In this document: positions 16,681 through 25,721 of the stretch, in pieces | Numbering within the stretch: the first letter of the stretch is position 1 | Layout: each line of letters starts with the position of its first letter | NCBI GenBank assembly: GCA_015234045.1 | Contig: JADFWU010000043.1 | Coordinates: 1 to 28,338, forward strand | Direction of reading: 5' to 3' | DNA length: 28,338 bases | Source of the DNA: Magnetococcales bacterium | GTDB lineage: Bacteria > Pseudomonadota > Magnetococcia > Magnetococcales > JADFWU01 | Notes under the pieces: model-generated | Told to the model about the DNA's origin: nothing | What the model saw: only the letters and a program-made list of their open reading frames with translations | Database searches by the model: none | Translations under genes and position numbers: made by a program

Positions 16681-19300
16681 TGCCGTTGAAGTACACCATT
16701 GGCGCGGCCTGGAACATGAACGACTGGACAATCTGTCAAAAGGACTGAATATTATAGCCGGTCCCAATGAATCGGGAAAAAGCCGCTTGGTACAAGCGAT
16801 TCGCTACGGTCTTTTTGAACCGACCCAAGGCAAATCTCAAACAGTTAAACAATTACTCAGTTGGAGTGGTAACAAACAACCTGAAGTTATGATTCATTTT
16901 CAAATTGGATCAGAGAGCTATTCCGTTGAAAAACGCTTTCTCCGTCAAGCACACACCACACTCAAAGGACCAGGAGAAAGTTTCTCAGACAAGGAAGCTG
17001 AATTAAAACTGCGAAATCTGCTCGGGCTCAGTGACAACACAGGACGCGGTTTCACACGCATCAAAAAACCTGAACTCCTCGGTCATTGGCCACTGCTTTG
17101 GTTGGAGCAGGAACAGGTCACCAGAGCACCCCATGAAGATCTACATGAGAACATCAACAGCCGCCTACAGTCGCTTCTCACTCGAGAAACCGGCGAAGTA
17201 CTGGATGGTGCATTAGGTCAAAAAATCCTTGAGCGTGTGCGTCAAGAAGCACGGAACTATTGGACACCCGGCACACGCAAACCAACGGGACAACTTATTC
17301 AAGCCATGGTTGACCATCAACAGGCGTTGGAAAACAAACAAGCTGCCGCAAGCCAGCTTGAGAAATTCCACGACACAGCCCGTCAACTAGATGCCCTTCG
17401 CATTACAAAAACCGAGCTGGTGGATCGACTCCAGCAGAGAGTCCTAAAAGAAAAAGAAGTGCGTCAACAGATCGAACACGCCGCAAAAACACATGCTCAA
17501 TTGGAAAATCAAGCAGAACGTATCAAAACCCTGAATGCTGAACTCAAAGCTGTGGATCAGAACATCCAAGACCATGCAGCAAATAAAAAATCCTTTGATA
17601 AAGCGTTAGCTGATCAACAAAAGTTTGAAATCGCTTTAACAAATGCGAATCAACAACTCAGAGATCTATCTGAAAAACGATCCGCCATTGAAAAAGAGAT
17701 TTCAGCACTCGAAACACAGCAAAAAACATTGGATATTCAACTCCAAAACGCCATTAAACAGGAAACAGAACGCAAACAGGCCGAACAACGCAACGCTTTG
17801 CAAGACAAACTTCAACAAGCCAATCAGTATCAATCCGCCCTGCAACAGGCCCGCGCGAAACTTGCCGCGATAAAGTTGGATGGTAAGACCTGGAAGCAGA
17901 TTCTAGACGCTGAAAAAGAGTTGGACCGCGCCCGCGTGCGCCTGGATGCCGCCTCGGTTGAAGTCACACTGACAGCCTATCAGGATTTGACCTTAAAAGA
18001 CGGCACAACCCTCAACACCGGCGAATCTCGGCCCTTTCTCATTGCAGAACGCACAGCGCTGGATATCCCGGATCAACTGAGCATTGATATCAATCCCGGT
18101 TCTCAGGCCCTACCTAAGTTACGTGACGCTTTCCAAGATGCTGAACGTAACCTGGAGACAATTCTCAGCGCCAATGACTGTGATACCATTGAAGCGGCCA
18201 ATCAACGCCACATTGAAACCGAAAACCTGAATAGAGATATCTCAAATCTTGAGAATAGTCGTGACCGGATAGCGCCTGAGGGTATTTCAGTATTATCTGA
18301 ACAGCTGGATAAACTCCCTCAAACAATTGCGGAATATGATGAGACGTTAGACAGTGCAGAACAGATTAATACAACCGCTTCGGATAATCGGCTGAACCTA
18401 AAAAACAAACGTCAAGCACGAGAAAAAATAGTTAAGCAAATTCAAAAAGTTGAGCTAACCCAATCGCAAAACAGCAGTGATAAAAAACATAATCAACACA
18501 CAATTGAAGGGCTCCAGGTTCGTATTGAATCACTCCCTGAGCTCACCGCTTTGCAAAAAGAACAACAGCAACTACAGCAAAAGACCCAAGAAACGTTGGC
18601 CCTTCAAGCGCAGTTAAAACAAACCTATCAGAAATTGGGTGGCGATACTCTCAAAACCGACTTGGAACGCGAACAAGAGAGCATTCAAGATCTGAAACAT
18701 CAACAGCTTGAGCTTAGAGATCAGGAAACCGAAGCCCGTACACTTCTAGAACAACACCAGGCTTTGGACCTGTATGGCAAGAAACAGGAAGCCGACAGTA
18801 CCGAAGCACAGGCCAAACAAAATCTCCAGCGCATCCAGAAAAAGGCCGATGCCGCCCGTCTTCTGTTGGACACTCTGGAACAGACCCGCCAAGAGACCCA
18901 ACAACGGCTGGTCAAGCCTGTGATGGACAAAGTAGCGCCCTATCTTCAGCTGGTATTTCCCAATGTTCAGTTGGGTCTATCGGAAAATCTGGAAGTCACC
19001 GGACTGGTGAGTGAACATCAACAGGAAAGCTATGATCAACTCTCCGCTGGCGCACGTGAACAACTCTCTATTTTGGTACGTCTGGGATTAGCTGAAATTC
19101 TATCAGAAGGAAAACGCCTGCCCATTATTCTGGATGACGCGCTGGCCTATTCGGATAAACAACGGGTTGAAAATCTCAACAGAGCCCTCTATCAGGCTGG
19201 GAAACTGTTTCAAATTCTGCTGTTTTCCTGTCGGGAAGCGCAATTGGATTCACTGGGTGGTGCAAAACGTTACCGGCTGTCAGGAAAACGTTCCTATTAA
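16667..19300 (+). CDS. SbcC/YhaN-like AAA ATPase with long coiled coil, no CxxC zinc hook
   Basis: The 877-residue protein has Walker A GPNESGKS at 32-39. A long glutamine-rich coiled coil is interrupted near 430-490 by a beta-rich segment (LTLKDGTTLNTGESRPFLI), and a second coiled coil follows. The ATPase C-terminus has signature YDQLSAGAREQL and Walker B LPIILDDAL. This is the SMC/Rad50-like layout in which head domains pair with the nuclease encoded just upstream. Canonical SbcC/Rad50 carries a CxxC zinc hook at the coil tip; none is visible here, only a single cysteine (NDCDT). It is therefore closer to the YhaN class than to true SbcC (about 1050 residues). The coiled-coil reading is from composition only. 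Confidence 0.88.
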   Translation: MLTLNAVEVHHWRGLEHERLDNLSKGLNIIAGPNESGKSRLVQAIRYGLFEPTQGKSQTVKQLLSWSGNKQPEVMIHFQIGSESYSVEKRFLRQAHTTLKGPGESFSDKEAELKLRNLLGLSDNTGRGFTRIKKPELLGHWPLLWLEQEQVTRAPHEDLHENINSRLQSLLTRETGEVLDGALGQKILERVRQEARNYWTPGTRKPTGQLIQAMVDHQQALENKQAAASQLEKFHDTARQLDALRITKTELVDRLQQRVLKEKEVRQQIEHAAKTHAQLENQAERIKTLNAELKAVDQNIQDHAANKKSFDKALADQQKFEIALTNANQQLRDLSEKRSAIEKEISALETQQKTLDIQLQNAIKQETERKQAEQRNALQDKLQQANQYQSALQQARAKLAAIKLDGKTWKQILDAEKELDRARVRLDAASVEVTLTAYQDLTLKDGTTLNTGESRPFLIAERTALDIPDQLSIDINPGSQALPKLRDAFQDAERNLETILSANDCDTIEAANQRHIETENLNRDISNLENSRDRIAPEGISVLSEQLDKLPQTIAEYDETLDSAEQINTTASDNRLNLKNKRQAREKIVKQIQKVELTQSQNSSDKKHNQHTIEGLQVRIESLPELTALQKEQQQLQQKTQETLALQAQLKQTYQKLGGDTLKTDLEREQESIQDLKHQQLELRDQETEARTLLEQHQALDLYGKKQEADSTEAQAKQNLQRIQKKADAARLLLDTLEQTRQETQQRLVKPVMDKVAPYLQLVFPNVQLGLSENLEVTGLVSEHQQESYDQLSAGAREQLSILVRLGLAEILSEGKRLPIILDDALAYSDKQRVENLNRALYQAGKLFQILLFSCREAQLDSLGGAKRYRLSGKRSY

Positions 19301-19659
19301 CCAAACAGCGCAAACAGACCGCGTCTTTCACCCATCCGACCGCGTTTAACCTGCCTGAAGAGGCGATTCAGGGCACGTTTGGTGTAAATTCCCTGTGCAG
19401 TACCCACAACCTCATTATGGTGATAAACCTGCACCGTAGGCACGCCAGTGATGTTGAACTCATGGGCAATCATCGGGTGTTGGTGGATATCAACCACAAT
19501 AACCCCGATCTCATCACGGTGGGACTGAACCCACTTTTTTAAAGTGACAGATAGCTTTCTACAGGGACCACATAGCTTTGTAGAAAAGACCAGGAAAAGG
19601 AATTTTTCCTGTGAGGTGTTCTGAACTGATCTGAGAAGTCGATCTCGTGGCGTGGGCAT
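19297..19659 (-). CDS. thioredoxin-like protein
   Basis: The 120-residue protein has a thioredoxin fold pattern: active site CGPC at 30-33, preceded by L instead of the usual W, and the cis-proline loop GVPTVQVYHHNEVVG. The length is close to classic thioredoxin (about 108) with an extra basic C-terminus (KRGRMGERRGLF). No signal peptide is visible, so it is cytoplasmic. It may reduce disulfides in a specific partner. GGAG lies 5 bases before the ATG, within a predicted hairpin. It follows fabH on the minus strand and converges on the ATPase gene with a 4-base overlap at the stops. It could equally be named a thioredoxin-family reductase. Confidence 0.8.
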   Translation of the reverse strand: MPTPRDRLLRSVQNTSQEKFLFLVFSTKLCGPCRKLSVTLKKWVQSHRDEIGVIVVDIHQHPMIAHEFNITGVPTVQVYHHNEVVGTAQGIYTKRALNRLFRQVKRGRMGERRGLFALFG

Positions 19660-19662
19660 GGC

Positions 19663-19691
19663 GACTCCTGATTAATCAACACATAGGAGTC
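19663..19691 (-). promoter_or_regulatory. hairpin covering the ribosome binding site of the thioredoxin-like gene
   Basis: On the minus strand GACTCCT (19691-19685) pairs perfectly with AGGAGTC (19669-19663) across a 15-base loop. The 3' arm holds the AGGAG Shine-Dalgarno sequence. The loop contains the palindrome TGATTAATCA. Folding would mask the ribosome site. Confidence 0.4.
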
Positions 19692-19720
19692 TGCGCCTAA
19701 CGATTCGTTTTAATAAACAA

Positions 19721-20719
19721 CTACCAACGAACCAAAGCCGAACCCCAGGTAAATCCACCACCAAAGGCTTCCATCAGCACCATATGGCCGGGTTGGATTC
19801 GTCCATCCCGTACCGCCTCGTCCAGGGCCAACGGCACACTGGCTGCGGAGGTATTGCCATGCCGATCAACAGTGACAACAACTTGATCCATGCCCATGGA
19901 AAGGCGTTTGGCTGTGCTTTTTATGATACGTAAGTTAGCCTGATGCGGCACCAACCAATCAATATCCGATTTTTGAAGATTGTTTGCTTCCAACGTCTCA
20001 TCAACAATCTGACCCAGACCAACCACAGCTCGCTTATACACTTCATTGCCGCGCATCTGAGCCGCACCCAGGCCAGGAAGCCGTGGATCTTGCCCATCTG
20101 GCGCACCACTGGATGGTCCACCAGATGCCCGAAGCAGATCAACATAGTTGCCATCAGCGTGAATATGGGTCGAGATGATACCTGCATCACCCTGTTCAGC
20201 CGAAAGGACAACAGCACCGGCACCATCACCAAATAAAATGCATGTGCCGCGATCTTCCCAATCCACAATGCGTGAAAAGGTTTCCGCACCCACTACCAAC
20301 GCATGTTTACAACTTCCGCTGGCCAGAAACTTTTCAGCCACCGTCAGTGCATAGATAAAACCTGTACACACCGCTTGGATATCAAAAGCAGGAATATTTT
20401 TGGGACCATCTGCACCGAGCTTTTTTTGCACAATAGACGCAGTAGCCGGAAAGATCAGATCCGGTGTTGTGGTTGCAACAATGATCAGGTCCAAGTCTTT
20501 CGGTGCCAATCCCGCTTTTTCAAGCGCCTTCTGCCCAGCCTTGGTAGCCAGATCAGAAGTCAACTCACCTTCAGCCGCGATACGGCGCTCAGAAATACCA
20601 GTCCGAGATTTGATCCACTCATCCGATGTATCCACCATTTTAGCCAACTCGACATTGCCGAGCCGTCTTTCAGGTAGATAAGATCCTGTACCGATGATAC
20701 GTGCTCTAAGCCCGCTCAT
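19721..20719 (-). CDS. fabH: beta-ketoacyl-ACP synthase III (FabH)
   Basis: FabH condenses acetyl-CoA with malonyl-ACP to begin fatty-acid synthesis. The 332-residue product has the catalytic triad in its usual contexts: C118 in IQAVCTGF, H259 in VPHQANLRI and N289 in GNTSAAS. The C-terminal [13 protein letters not shown] motif and the N-terminal GTGSYLPE are typical. Length matches the family (about 320). Its ATG overlaps the plsX stop by 4 bases (ATGA), so it belongs to an rpmF-plsX-fabH unit as in many bacteria. A thioredoxin-like gene follows after 61 bases. No unusual residues are seen. Confidence 0.96.
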   Translation of the reverse strand: MSGLRARIIGTGSYLPERRLGNVELAKMVDTSDEWIKSRTGISERRIAAEGELTSDLATKAGQKALEKAGLAPKDLDLIIVATTTPDLIFPATASIVQKKLGADGPKNIPAFDIQAVCTGFIYALTVAEKFLASGSCKHALVVGAETFSRIVDWEDRGTCILFGDGAGAVVLSAEQGDAGIISTHIHADGNYVDLLRASGGPSSGAPDGQDPRLPGLGAAQMRGNEVYKRAVVGLGQIVDETLEANNLQKSDIDWLVPHQANLRIIKSTAKRLSMGMDQVVVTVDRHGNTSAASVPLALDEAVRDGRIQPGHMVLMEAFGGGFTWGSALVRW

Positions 20720-21738
20720 GATGTTTCCCCTTCGGTGGATCCACTCTCAACAACTGCGCGGTGAATCTTCTCGTTAACCCGATTTTCTGCCAATCCGATA
20801 GCCACTTCGATAGCATGTGAATAGGCAAAGCTATCCGCAGAGCCGTGACTCTTTACCACCACGCCATTCAGTCCCAACAACATGGCACCATTGTAACGCC
20901 GGTGATCCACACGAGACCGAAAACGGCGCAACGCAGGATAGGCCAGTAGATAGCCTAACTTGGCAAATAAAGAAGTGCTAAAGGCCTGACGCAGAAAATG
21001 CGACAACATCTGTGCAACACCTTCGGTGCTCTTCAAACTGACGTTACCAACAAAACCATCACACACAACGACATCAACACTGCCGAGGAAGATATCCGTC
21101 CCTTCCACACTGCCAATGAAAAACTCATTTGTGAGCTTAAGCTGTTCACCAGCATCCTTGACCACGCCATTGCCCTTCATATCCTCCTCACCGATGTTGA
21201 GAAGGCCGATTCGAGGCTTTTTATTACCCAACACTGCCGTACAATAGACTTGCCCCATCAGGGCAAACTGAACGAGATGTTCAGCTGTACAATCCACATT
21301 GGCACCCAGATCCAACATCAAGGTCTGGCCATCAACATTGGGCATCATCGAGGCAATGGCCGGGCGGTCGATATCCGGCAACATTTTTAGCACGAAACGT
21401 GCTGTTGCCATTAAGGCACCGGTGTTACCAGCCGAGACAAAAGCATCCGCATCACCAGACTTAACCAGATTCGCCCCAACACGCATGGAGGAGTCCTTCT
21501 TGGTGCGTAGCGCAACAAGTGGGTGCTCCCCCATTTCCACAACTTGTGTGGCAGGTTGGATCTGGAATGTCCCTTCAGCAACCCCTTCCAGCTTGAGTTG
21601 CTCCCGAATAACCTCTTCCTGACCAACCAGGATAAAGGCCGTAGACGGGTTGCGTTTTACCGCACGAACGGCACCCTTGATCACGGCGTGGGGCGCATTG
21701 TCCCCACCCATCGCGTCCAATGCAATCCTGATTGTCAT
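20716..21738 (-). CDS. plsX: phosphate acyltransferase PlsX
   Basis: PlsX converts acyl-ACP to acyl-phosphate, the donor for PlsY in phospholipid synthesis. The 340-residue protein starts [16 protein letters not shown], the family's N-terminal signature, and contains [10 protein letters not shown] and [12 protein letters not shown]. Length is normal. It lies between rpmF and fabH on the minus strand, overlapping fabH by 4 bases; the gap to rpmF is 62 bases. No strong Shine-Dalgarno sequence precedes its ATG. Confidence 0.96.
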   Translation of the reverse strand: MTIRIALDAMGGDNAPHAVIKGAVRAVKRNPSTAFILVGQEEVIREQLKLEGVAEGTFQIQPATQVVEMGEHPLVALRTKKDSSMRVGANLVKSGDADAFVSAGNTGALMATARFVLKMLPDIDRPAIASMMPNVDGQTLMLDLGANVDCTAEHLVQFALMGQVYCTAVLGNKKPRIGLLNIGEEDMKGNGVVKDAGEQLKLTNEFFIGSVEGTDIFLGSVDVVVCDGFVGNVSLKSTEGVAQMLSHFLRQAFSTSLFAKLGYLLAYPALRRFRSRVDHRRYNGAMLLGLNGVVVKSHGSADSFAYSHAIEVAIGLAENRVNEKIHRAVVESGSTEGETS

Positions 21739-21800
21739 AGCTGTATCGCTTCAGGAGTAGGGCTGTGCAGGCAAATTGGGTATCCCATTCGGTGTGTCAA

Positions 21801-21977
21801 TCACTCTACTTCAATGACTTCACGACCGTTGTACCAACCACAATGCGGGCAAACCCGATGTGGAAGATGCGGTTCCTGGCAGTTTGGGCAGGTGGAGAGT
21901 CCGGGTGCTTTCAGGGCATCATGAGCACGACGGCTGTCACGACGAGCGGTAGATTTTTTCTTCTTGGGCACTGCCAT
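21801..21977 (-). CDS. rpmF: 50S ribosomal protein L32
   Basis: A short minus-strand gene of 58 residues: [20 protein letters not shown] at the start, then two CxxC pairs (C30/C33 and C43/C46) that bind zinc, and an acidic C-terminus. L32 is a small large-subunit protein, and this is the zinc-binding form. GGAG lies 11 bases upstream. It sits between yceD and plsX, the conserved arrangement. A strong promoter lies directly upstream at 22005-22032. Confidence 0.95.
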   Translation of the reverse strand: MAVPKKKKSTARRDSRRAHDALKAPGLSTCPNCQEPHLPHRVCPHCGWYNGREVIEVE

Positions 21978-22004
21978 TTGTTATCTAACTCCTATGATAA
22001 TAAA

Positions 22005-22032
22005 ATGATATCCGCGCTGAGTTGATTGTCAA
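22005..22032 (-). promoter_or_regulatory. sigma-70 promoter for rpmF-plsX-fabH
   Basis: On the minus strand TTGACA (22032-22027, perfect) and TATCAT (22010-22005, 5 of 6) are separated by 16 bases. The start site would be near 21998, about 20 bases before the rpmF ATG. This is the best-matching promoter in the window. Confidence 0.65.
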
Positions 22033-22053
22033 ATACGCGCTCAGGCGGATTCA

Positions 22054-22641
22054 TCAACTTTGCAACTGTTTCAATACTGCAAACGGACTGTTATCCGTTC
22101 CTGTATCACATTGACATGATTCCTTGTTCAGATCGGCACCACATGCAGAACAAAGTCCTGCACATTGGCTGTCACAAATCGGAATCATGGGTATTGCCAA
22201 TATTAGCTCTTCATCCACCAAACGCCGGACAGAAAACCGGCTATCCGCCAGATAGGTCAGATCATCTGTCTGTTCCTGTCCACCACGAGCCAGAGCGGGA
22301 TCTTCTCCTAAACGGTAGATCCGGTCAACCTCAATGATGATATTTGCATCAAATTGATTTAAACACCGCGCACAAGTCAGTCCAATTTTGGTCGTGAGTT
22401 GCCCCTCGGAACGGATATGACCATTGCGTTCCCGGCTCAGTGTCAAGCGAACAGAAACAGGCTCAGACAGCGTGGCTTCCTGAGCTGATTCAATCAGTAC
22501 TGTCGGATCAACGATGCCAAAAAACTGTTTCTCACGTCCATCCCAATCAGCCAGACTAAGACGTAACCGCCCGAGATTTTCATTAAACGGCTGTCCAGAC
22601 ATGGATTCAGACATCGTATTGTTTGGAACCAACGGCGGCAT
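22054..22641 (-). CDS. yceD: YceD/DUF177 family protein
   Basis: I start at the ATG at 22641-22639 (GAGG 8 bases upstream, 4 bases after the preceding stop), giving 195 residues; a longer in-frame start overlaps the DUF2065 gene and is less likely. The protein has the DUF177 region with one cysteine pair in TCARCLNQF and a cysteine-rich C-terminus (CDSQCAGLCSACGADL) that probably binds metal. YceD lies next to rpmF in most bacteria and has been linked to 23S rRNA and ribosome biogenesis, but its biochemical activity is not settled. It is probably cotranscribed with hflK-hflC as well as feeding into rpmF. Confidence 0.88.
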   Translation of the reverse strand: MPPLVPNNTMSESMSGQPFNENLGRLRLSLADWDGREKQFFGIVDPTVLIESAQEATLSEPVSVRLTLSRERNGHIRSEGQLTTKIGLTCARCLNQFDANIIIEVDRIYRLGEDPALARGGQEQTDDLTYLADSRFSVRRLVDEELILAIPMIPICDSQCAGLCSACGADLNKESCQCDTGTDNSPFAVLKQLQS

Positions 22642-22645
22642 GATA

Positions 22646-22831
22646 TTAGCCTCGAACCAAATAAACCACCAGGAGTCCAACCACCATCAGCATAAATCCA
22701 GTCTGACGGAGCATGGAATCCGGAAGCTCATTGAGCTTGGAGATCATATCACGCATGCGGTCCGGGGCAATAAAGTAGGGAATGCCCTCAAGAATCAGCA
22801 CCAAGCCCACTGCTGTGAGAAAAGCCTCCAT
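22646..22831 (-). CDS. DUF2065 (YjeT-like) small membrane protein
   Basis: A 61-residue protein with two hydrophobic segments (about 4-21 and 44-60), separated by APDRMRDMISKLNELPDSML, the pattern of the DUF2065 family. In E. coli the homologue yjeT lies directly after hflC, and here too it follows hflC, by 17 bases. Function is unknown; a link to HflKC is inferred from the shared order. Confidence 0.85.
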   Translation of the reverse strand: MEAFLTAVGLVLILEGIPYFIAPDRMRDMISKLNELPDSMLRQTGFMLMVVGLLVVYLVRG

Positions 22832-22848
22832 TAGATCGACATCTCAGA

Positions 22849-23733
22849 TCAACGGCTATCCGGATTTTCACCGGTAAGGTAACGGAAGAAGCCAGTTGGT
22901 TCCAAAACGACCGTAGTTTTATCGGCAAAGGCCTTGCGATAGGCTTCCAAGGAACGGGTAAATTCAAAGAACGCTTCATCACGGCCAAAGGCTTCAGCAT
23001 AGATCAAAGCAGCTTCAGCATCACCTTCACCTCGAATTTTCTGGGCTTCACGATACGCTTCAGCCAGAATGACTTTACGTTCCTTATCCGCTTTTGAGCG
23101 AATCTTCACACCTTCTTCTTCACCCTGTGCCCGGTACTGTTTTGCCTGACGTTCACGCTCGGTCTGCATGCGGCGGAAAACCGCTTTTGAGTTCTCCGGT
23201 GGCAGATCAGTACGTTTGATCTGAACATCAACAATATGAATACCATATTGGTTAGCCTGAAGGTTGGCACCATCGCGGATCTGCTCCATCAGATCTTTTC
23301 GCGCACCCGCCACAATCTCCATCATGGTGTACTGGCCCAACACCTCACGTAATGTTGAATAGATGATGTCATTCAACCGAGACACGGCACCGATTTCATT
23401 ACGTACAGTCTGGAAAAACTTCAGCGGATCAGTGATACGCCAGCGGGCATAGTTATCCACTTTGAGGTTTTTCTTATCAGAGGAGAGCACCTCTTGAGGG
23501 TCTTGGTCGAAGACCAGCAGACGATTATCAAAGGTATGCACTTCCTGAATAAACGGAATTTTCACATGAATACCAGGCTCAGTGATCGGACGTACTGGCT
23601 TACCCAGCTGAATCACCAATGCTTGTTCAACCTGATGGATGGTAAACACGGATTGAGACAACAGCACTAACCCGGCGACAATGGCTACCATGATCACAGG
23701 GATCATCGCCTGTTTTGGATTTTCTCCGCTCAT
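22849..23733 (-). CDS. hflC: HflC, FtsH protease modulator (SPFH/band-7 protein)
   Basis: HflC with HflK forms the membrane complex that controls the FtsH protease. The 294-residue product has an N-terminal membrane anchor (about 10-30), then a band-7/SPFH domain with FTIHQVEQALVIQLGKPVRPI. A helical C-terminal region follows, rich in charged residues and alanine (YREAQKIRGEGDAEAALIYAEAFGRDEAFFEF), split by family-typical conserved motifs. Its ATG overlaps the hflK stop by 4 bases. A DUF2065 gene follows. Confidence 0.95.
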   Translation of the reverse strand: MSGENPKQAMIPVIMVAIVAGLVLLSQSVFTIHQVEQALVIQLGKPVRPITEPGIHVKIPFIQEVHTFDNRLLVFDQDPQEVLSSDKKNLKVDNYARWRITDPLKFFQTVRNEIGAVSRLNDIIYSTLREVLGQYTMMEIVAGARKDLMEQIRDGANLQANQYGIHIVDVQIKRTDLPPENSKAVFRRMQTERERQAKQYRAQGEEEGVKIRSKADKERKVILAEAYREAQKIRGEGDAEAALIYAEAFGRDEAFFEFTRSLEAYRKAFADKTTVVLEPTGFFRYLTGENPDSR

Positions 23734-24809
23734 CGTGCCTCTCCTTTACCGGCTGTCCGTCCCGAGACATTCCCATCCCGATTCAGGGGCAAATAGGGCA
23801 ACACACCTTGTCCGGCTTGACTACCAAGAATCACTTTATCCATACCTGTGAGAACATCTTCCATAGTCTCAAGATAGAGCCGTTTACGGGTCACGTCCCG
23901 TGCTTTTTCATACTGCTCCAACAGCGAGAGAAAACGTGCCACATCACCTTTTGAGCGTGATACATAGCTTGCTTTATAGCCTTCGGCTTCCTGTATCATC
24001 CGAGCGGCATCACCTTTAGCTTTTGGCAGGATATCGTTGGCATAGCCTTCAGCCTCATTGATTGTCCGTTCCCGGTCTTCACGGGCACTGGCCACATCTT
24101 TAAAGGCCTGAACAACCTCTTTAGGCGGTGCCACTTGCTGGAGCTGTACGGTCACAATGTGGATACCGCTTTTATAACGATCAAGAATCTGTTGTATGGT
24201 TTTTTTGGTATCCTGCTGAATACCATCTTTACCGGTAGTCAACGCTTCATCAATGCTGTTGCGCCCGACAACCCGACGTATGGCTGACTCAGCGGCATTA
24301 CGCACAACCTTGTGAGGATCTTCACGCGGGTTACGCACATTAAATAGCGAATTGGCCGCATCTTTGATGAGATACTGAACCGAAAGATCGATATCAATGA
24401 TATTTTCATCACCGGTCAACATCAAAGACTCAGCCGGCACATCCACCATTGAGCGGCCCCGAGTTCGGTAACCCACTTCAATACGTTGTACCTGAGTCAC
24501 TTTTGGTGTGTAGACGGTATCAATGGGAAATGGCAGGCGGAAATGCGGGCCTGGTAATGTCGTTTCCACATAGCGCCCAAAGCGCAATACAACGCCTTGT
24601 TCATCAGGACCGACAACATAAACACCGGTTGCCATCCATAAGACAAAGGCCACCCCCAACACAATCGGCCAAATTTTACGTCCGGAAAACTTGTTACCGA
24701 ACTTTTGGCGAGCCAGTTCTATGACCTTATCCATGTCTGGCGGTTGCGGGTTCTGGTTTTGACCACCCCAGGGACCTTGTGGCCCACCGCCATTGTTATT
24801 CCATGGCAT
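23730..24809 (-). CDS. hflK: HflK, FtsH protease modulator (SPFH/band-7 protein)
   Basis: HflK has a glycine/asparagine/proline-rich N-terminus (1-26), a single TM helix at about 44-66 and a band-7 domain opening GVYVVGPDEQGVVLRFGRY. The helical C-terminal part (EGYANDILPKAKGDAARMIQ) ends in a glycine-rich tail. At 359 residues it is shorter than E. coli HflK (about 419) but normal for other proteobacteria. GAGG 9 bases upstream marks the ATG. It heads the hflK-hflC-DUF2065-yceD run. Confidence 0.95.
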   Translation of the reverse strand: MPWNNNGGGPQGPWGGQNQNPQPPDMDKVIELARQKFGNKFSGRKIWPIVLGVAFVLWMATGVYVVGPDEQGVVLRFGRYVETTLPGPHFRLPFPIDTVYTPKVTQVQRIEVGYRTRGRSMVDVPAESLMLTGDENIIDIDLSVQYLIKDAANSLFNVRNPREDPHKVVRNAAESAIRRVVGRNSIDEALTTGKDGIQQDTKKTIQQILDRYKSGIHIVTVQLQQVAPPKEVVQAFKDVASAREDRERTINEAEGYANDILPKAKGDAARMIQEAEGYKASYVSRSKGDVARFLSLLEQYEKARDVTRKRLYLETMEDVLTGMDKVILGSQAGQGVLPYLPLNRDGNVSGRTAGKGEAR

Positions 24810-24881
24810 TTTTCATTACCTCTAGCAATCCAATCGAAGCCTCCCACGAGCGGGAGAAAACGTTTCATTTAGAAATTGATA

Positions 24882-24910
24882 AGTATCCCTAAACCCAGCG
24901 TTTTGGTAAA
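24882..24910 (-). promoter_or_regulatory. candidate sigma-70 promoter for hflK
   Basis: On the minus strand TTTACC (24910-24905) and GATACT (24887-24882) are 17 bases apart, each with four matches of six. The 189-base gap after rsmE also has a small hairpin, AGGAG-TGATG-CTCCT (24985-24971), with only two T after it, so it is a poor terminator. Confidence 0.35.
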
Positions 24911-24998
24911 GGTTTTTTAATCATTATTACGGCAAAGCAACCATGAAATACCGAACGATTCATATCTCTAAGGAGCATCACTCCTAATCTTGATACAA

Positions 24999-25721
24999 TC
25001 AGGATGTCAGGTATGTTTCCAACACGGCAAGCACTGCTACTGCTGCTGTTTCAGTGCGTAACACCCGCATGCCCAGGTTGATACGCTGGATGCCATTGCT
25101 GTCAAACAGCGCCTGCTCCGCCGCACTCCATCCTCCTTCAGGACCAACGAAGAGATGATAACCATGAGTGTGTTCTTGCTTTTCTACATGCGTCAACGGC
25201 ACAACGCCCACTCCTGGTAAATCCAGCGCGAACGCTGCCACATGTTCGGGCAGAGTGTGGACAATTTTTTCTATGGAATCGACAGGTTTTAAAGAAGGAA
25301 TAACCCCACGCCGACACTGACGCGCTGCACGACACACCACCTTATTCCAGGTAGTGGACTTATCCTGTTTGGGCTTTTGGTTGGATTTATCGTAACTTTT
25401 TTCACTGCTTACAGGCTGAATTGTGGTCACACCCAACTCGACCGCTTTTTCAATTATCCAGCGCATGCGCTCTCGGTTGGGAATCGCTTGATACAAGCAT
25501 CTTGGATACAACGGTTCAACACGACGATCAAGAAACTCTCGGATCAAAACCGATTGCCTATCCACCATCAATCGCCCACGAAAACAGGCCCCATCCGGCG
25601 CGCGAACCGTCATCATATCACCGGGACGGTACCCCCATGATTTCAAGGCAAGAGAGGCCGATTCACAGAGCAAACAGACCTGCTCCAACCGATCTGGAAC
25701 AGCTGTCAGATCAATCCACAC
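24999..25721 (-). CDS. rsmE: 16S rRNA (uracil(1498)-N3)-methyltransferase RsmE
   Basis: RsmE methylates U1498 of 16S rRNA. I choose the GTG at 25721-25719: AGGAAGG lies 6 bases upstream and the product of 240 residues matches the family (about 243). A longer ATG start at 25811 would overlap trmJ by 100 bases. The SPOUT C-terminal half shows LFVGPEGGWSAAEQ and LGMRVLRTETAAVAVLAVLE, the SAM-binding trefoil-knot motifs; the N-terminus is a PUA-like domain. It overlaps the trmJ end by 11 bases, so the two methyltransferases are coupled. Confidence 0.93.
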   Translation of the reverse strand: MWIDLTAVPDRLEQVCLLCESASLALKSWGYRPGDMMTVRAPDGACFRGRLMVDRQSVLIREFLDRRVEPLYPRCLYQAIPNRERMRWIIEKAVELGVTTIQPVSSEKSYDKSNQKPKQDKSTTWNKVVCRAARQCRRGVIPSLKPVDSIEKIVHTLPEHVAAFALDLPGVGVVPLTHVEKQEHTHGYHLFVGPEGGWSAAEQALFDSNGIQRINLGMRVLRTETAAVAVLAVLETYLTS

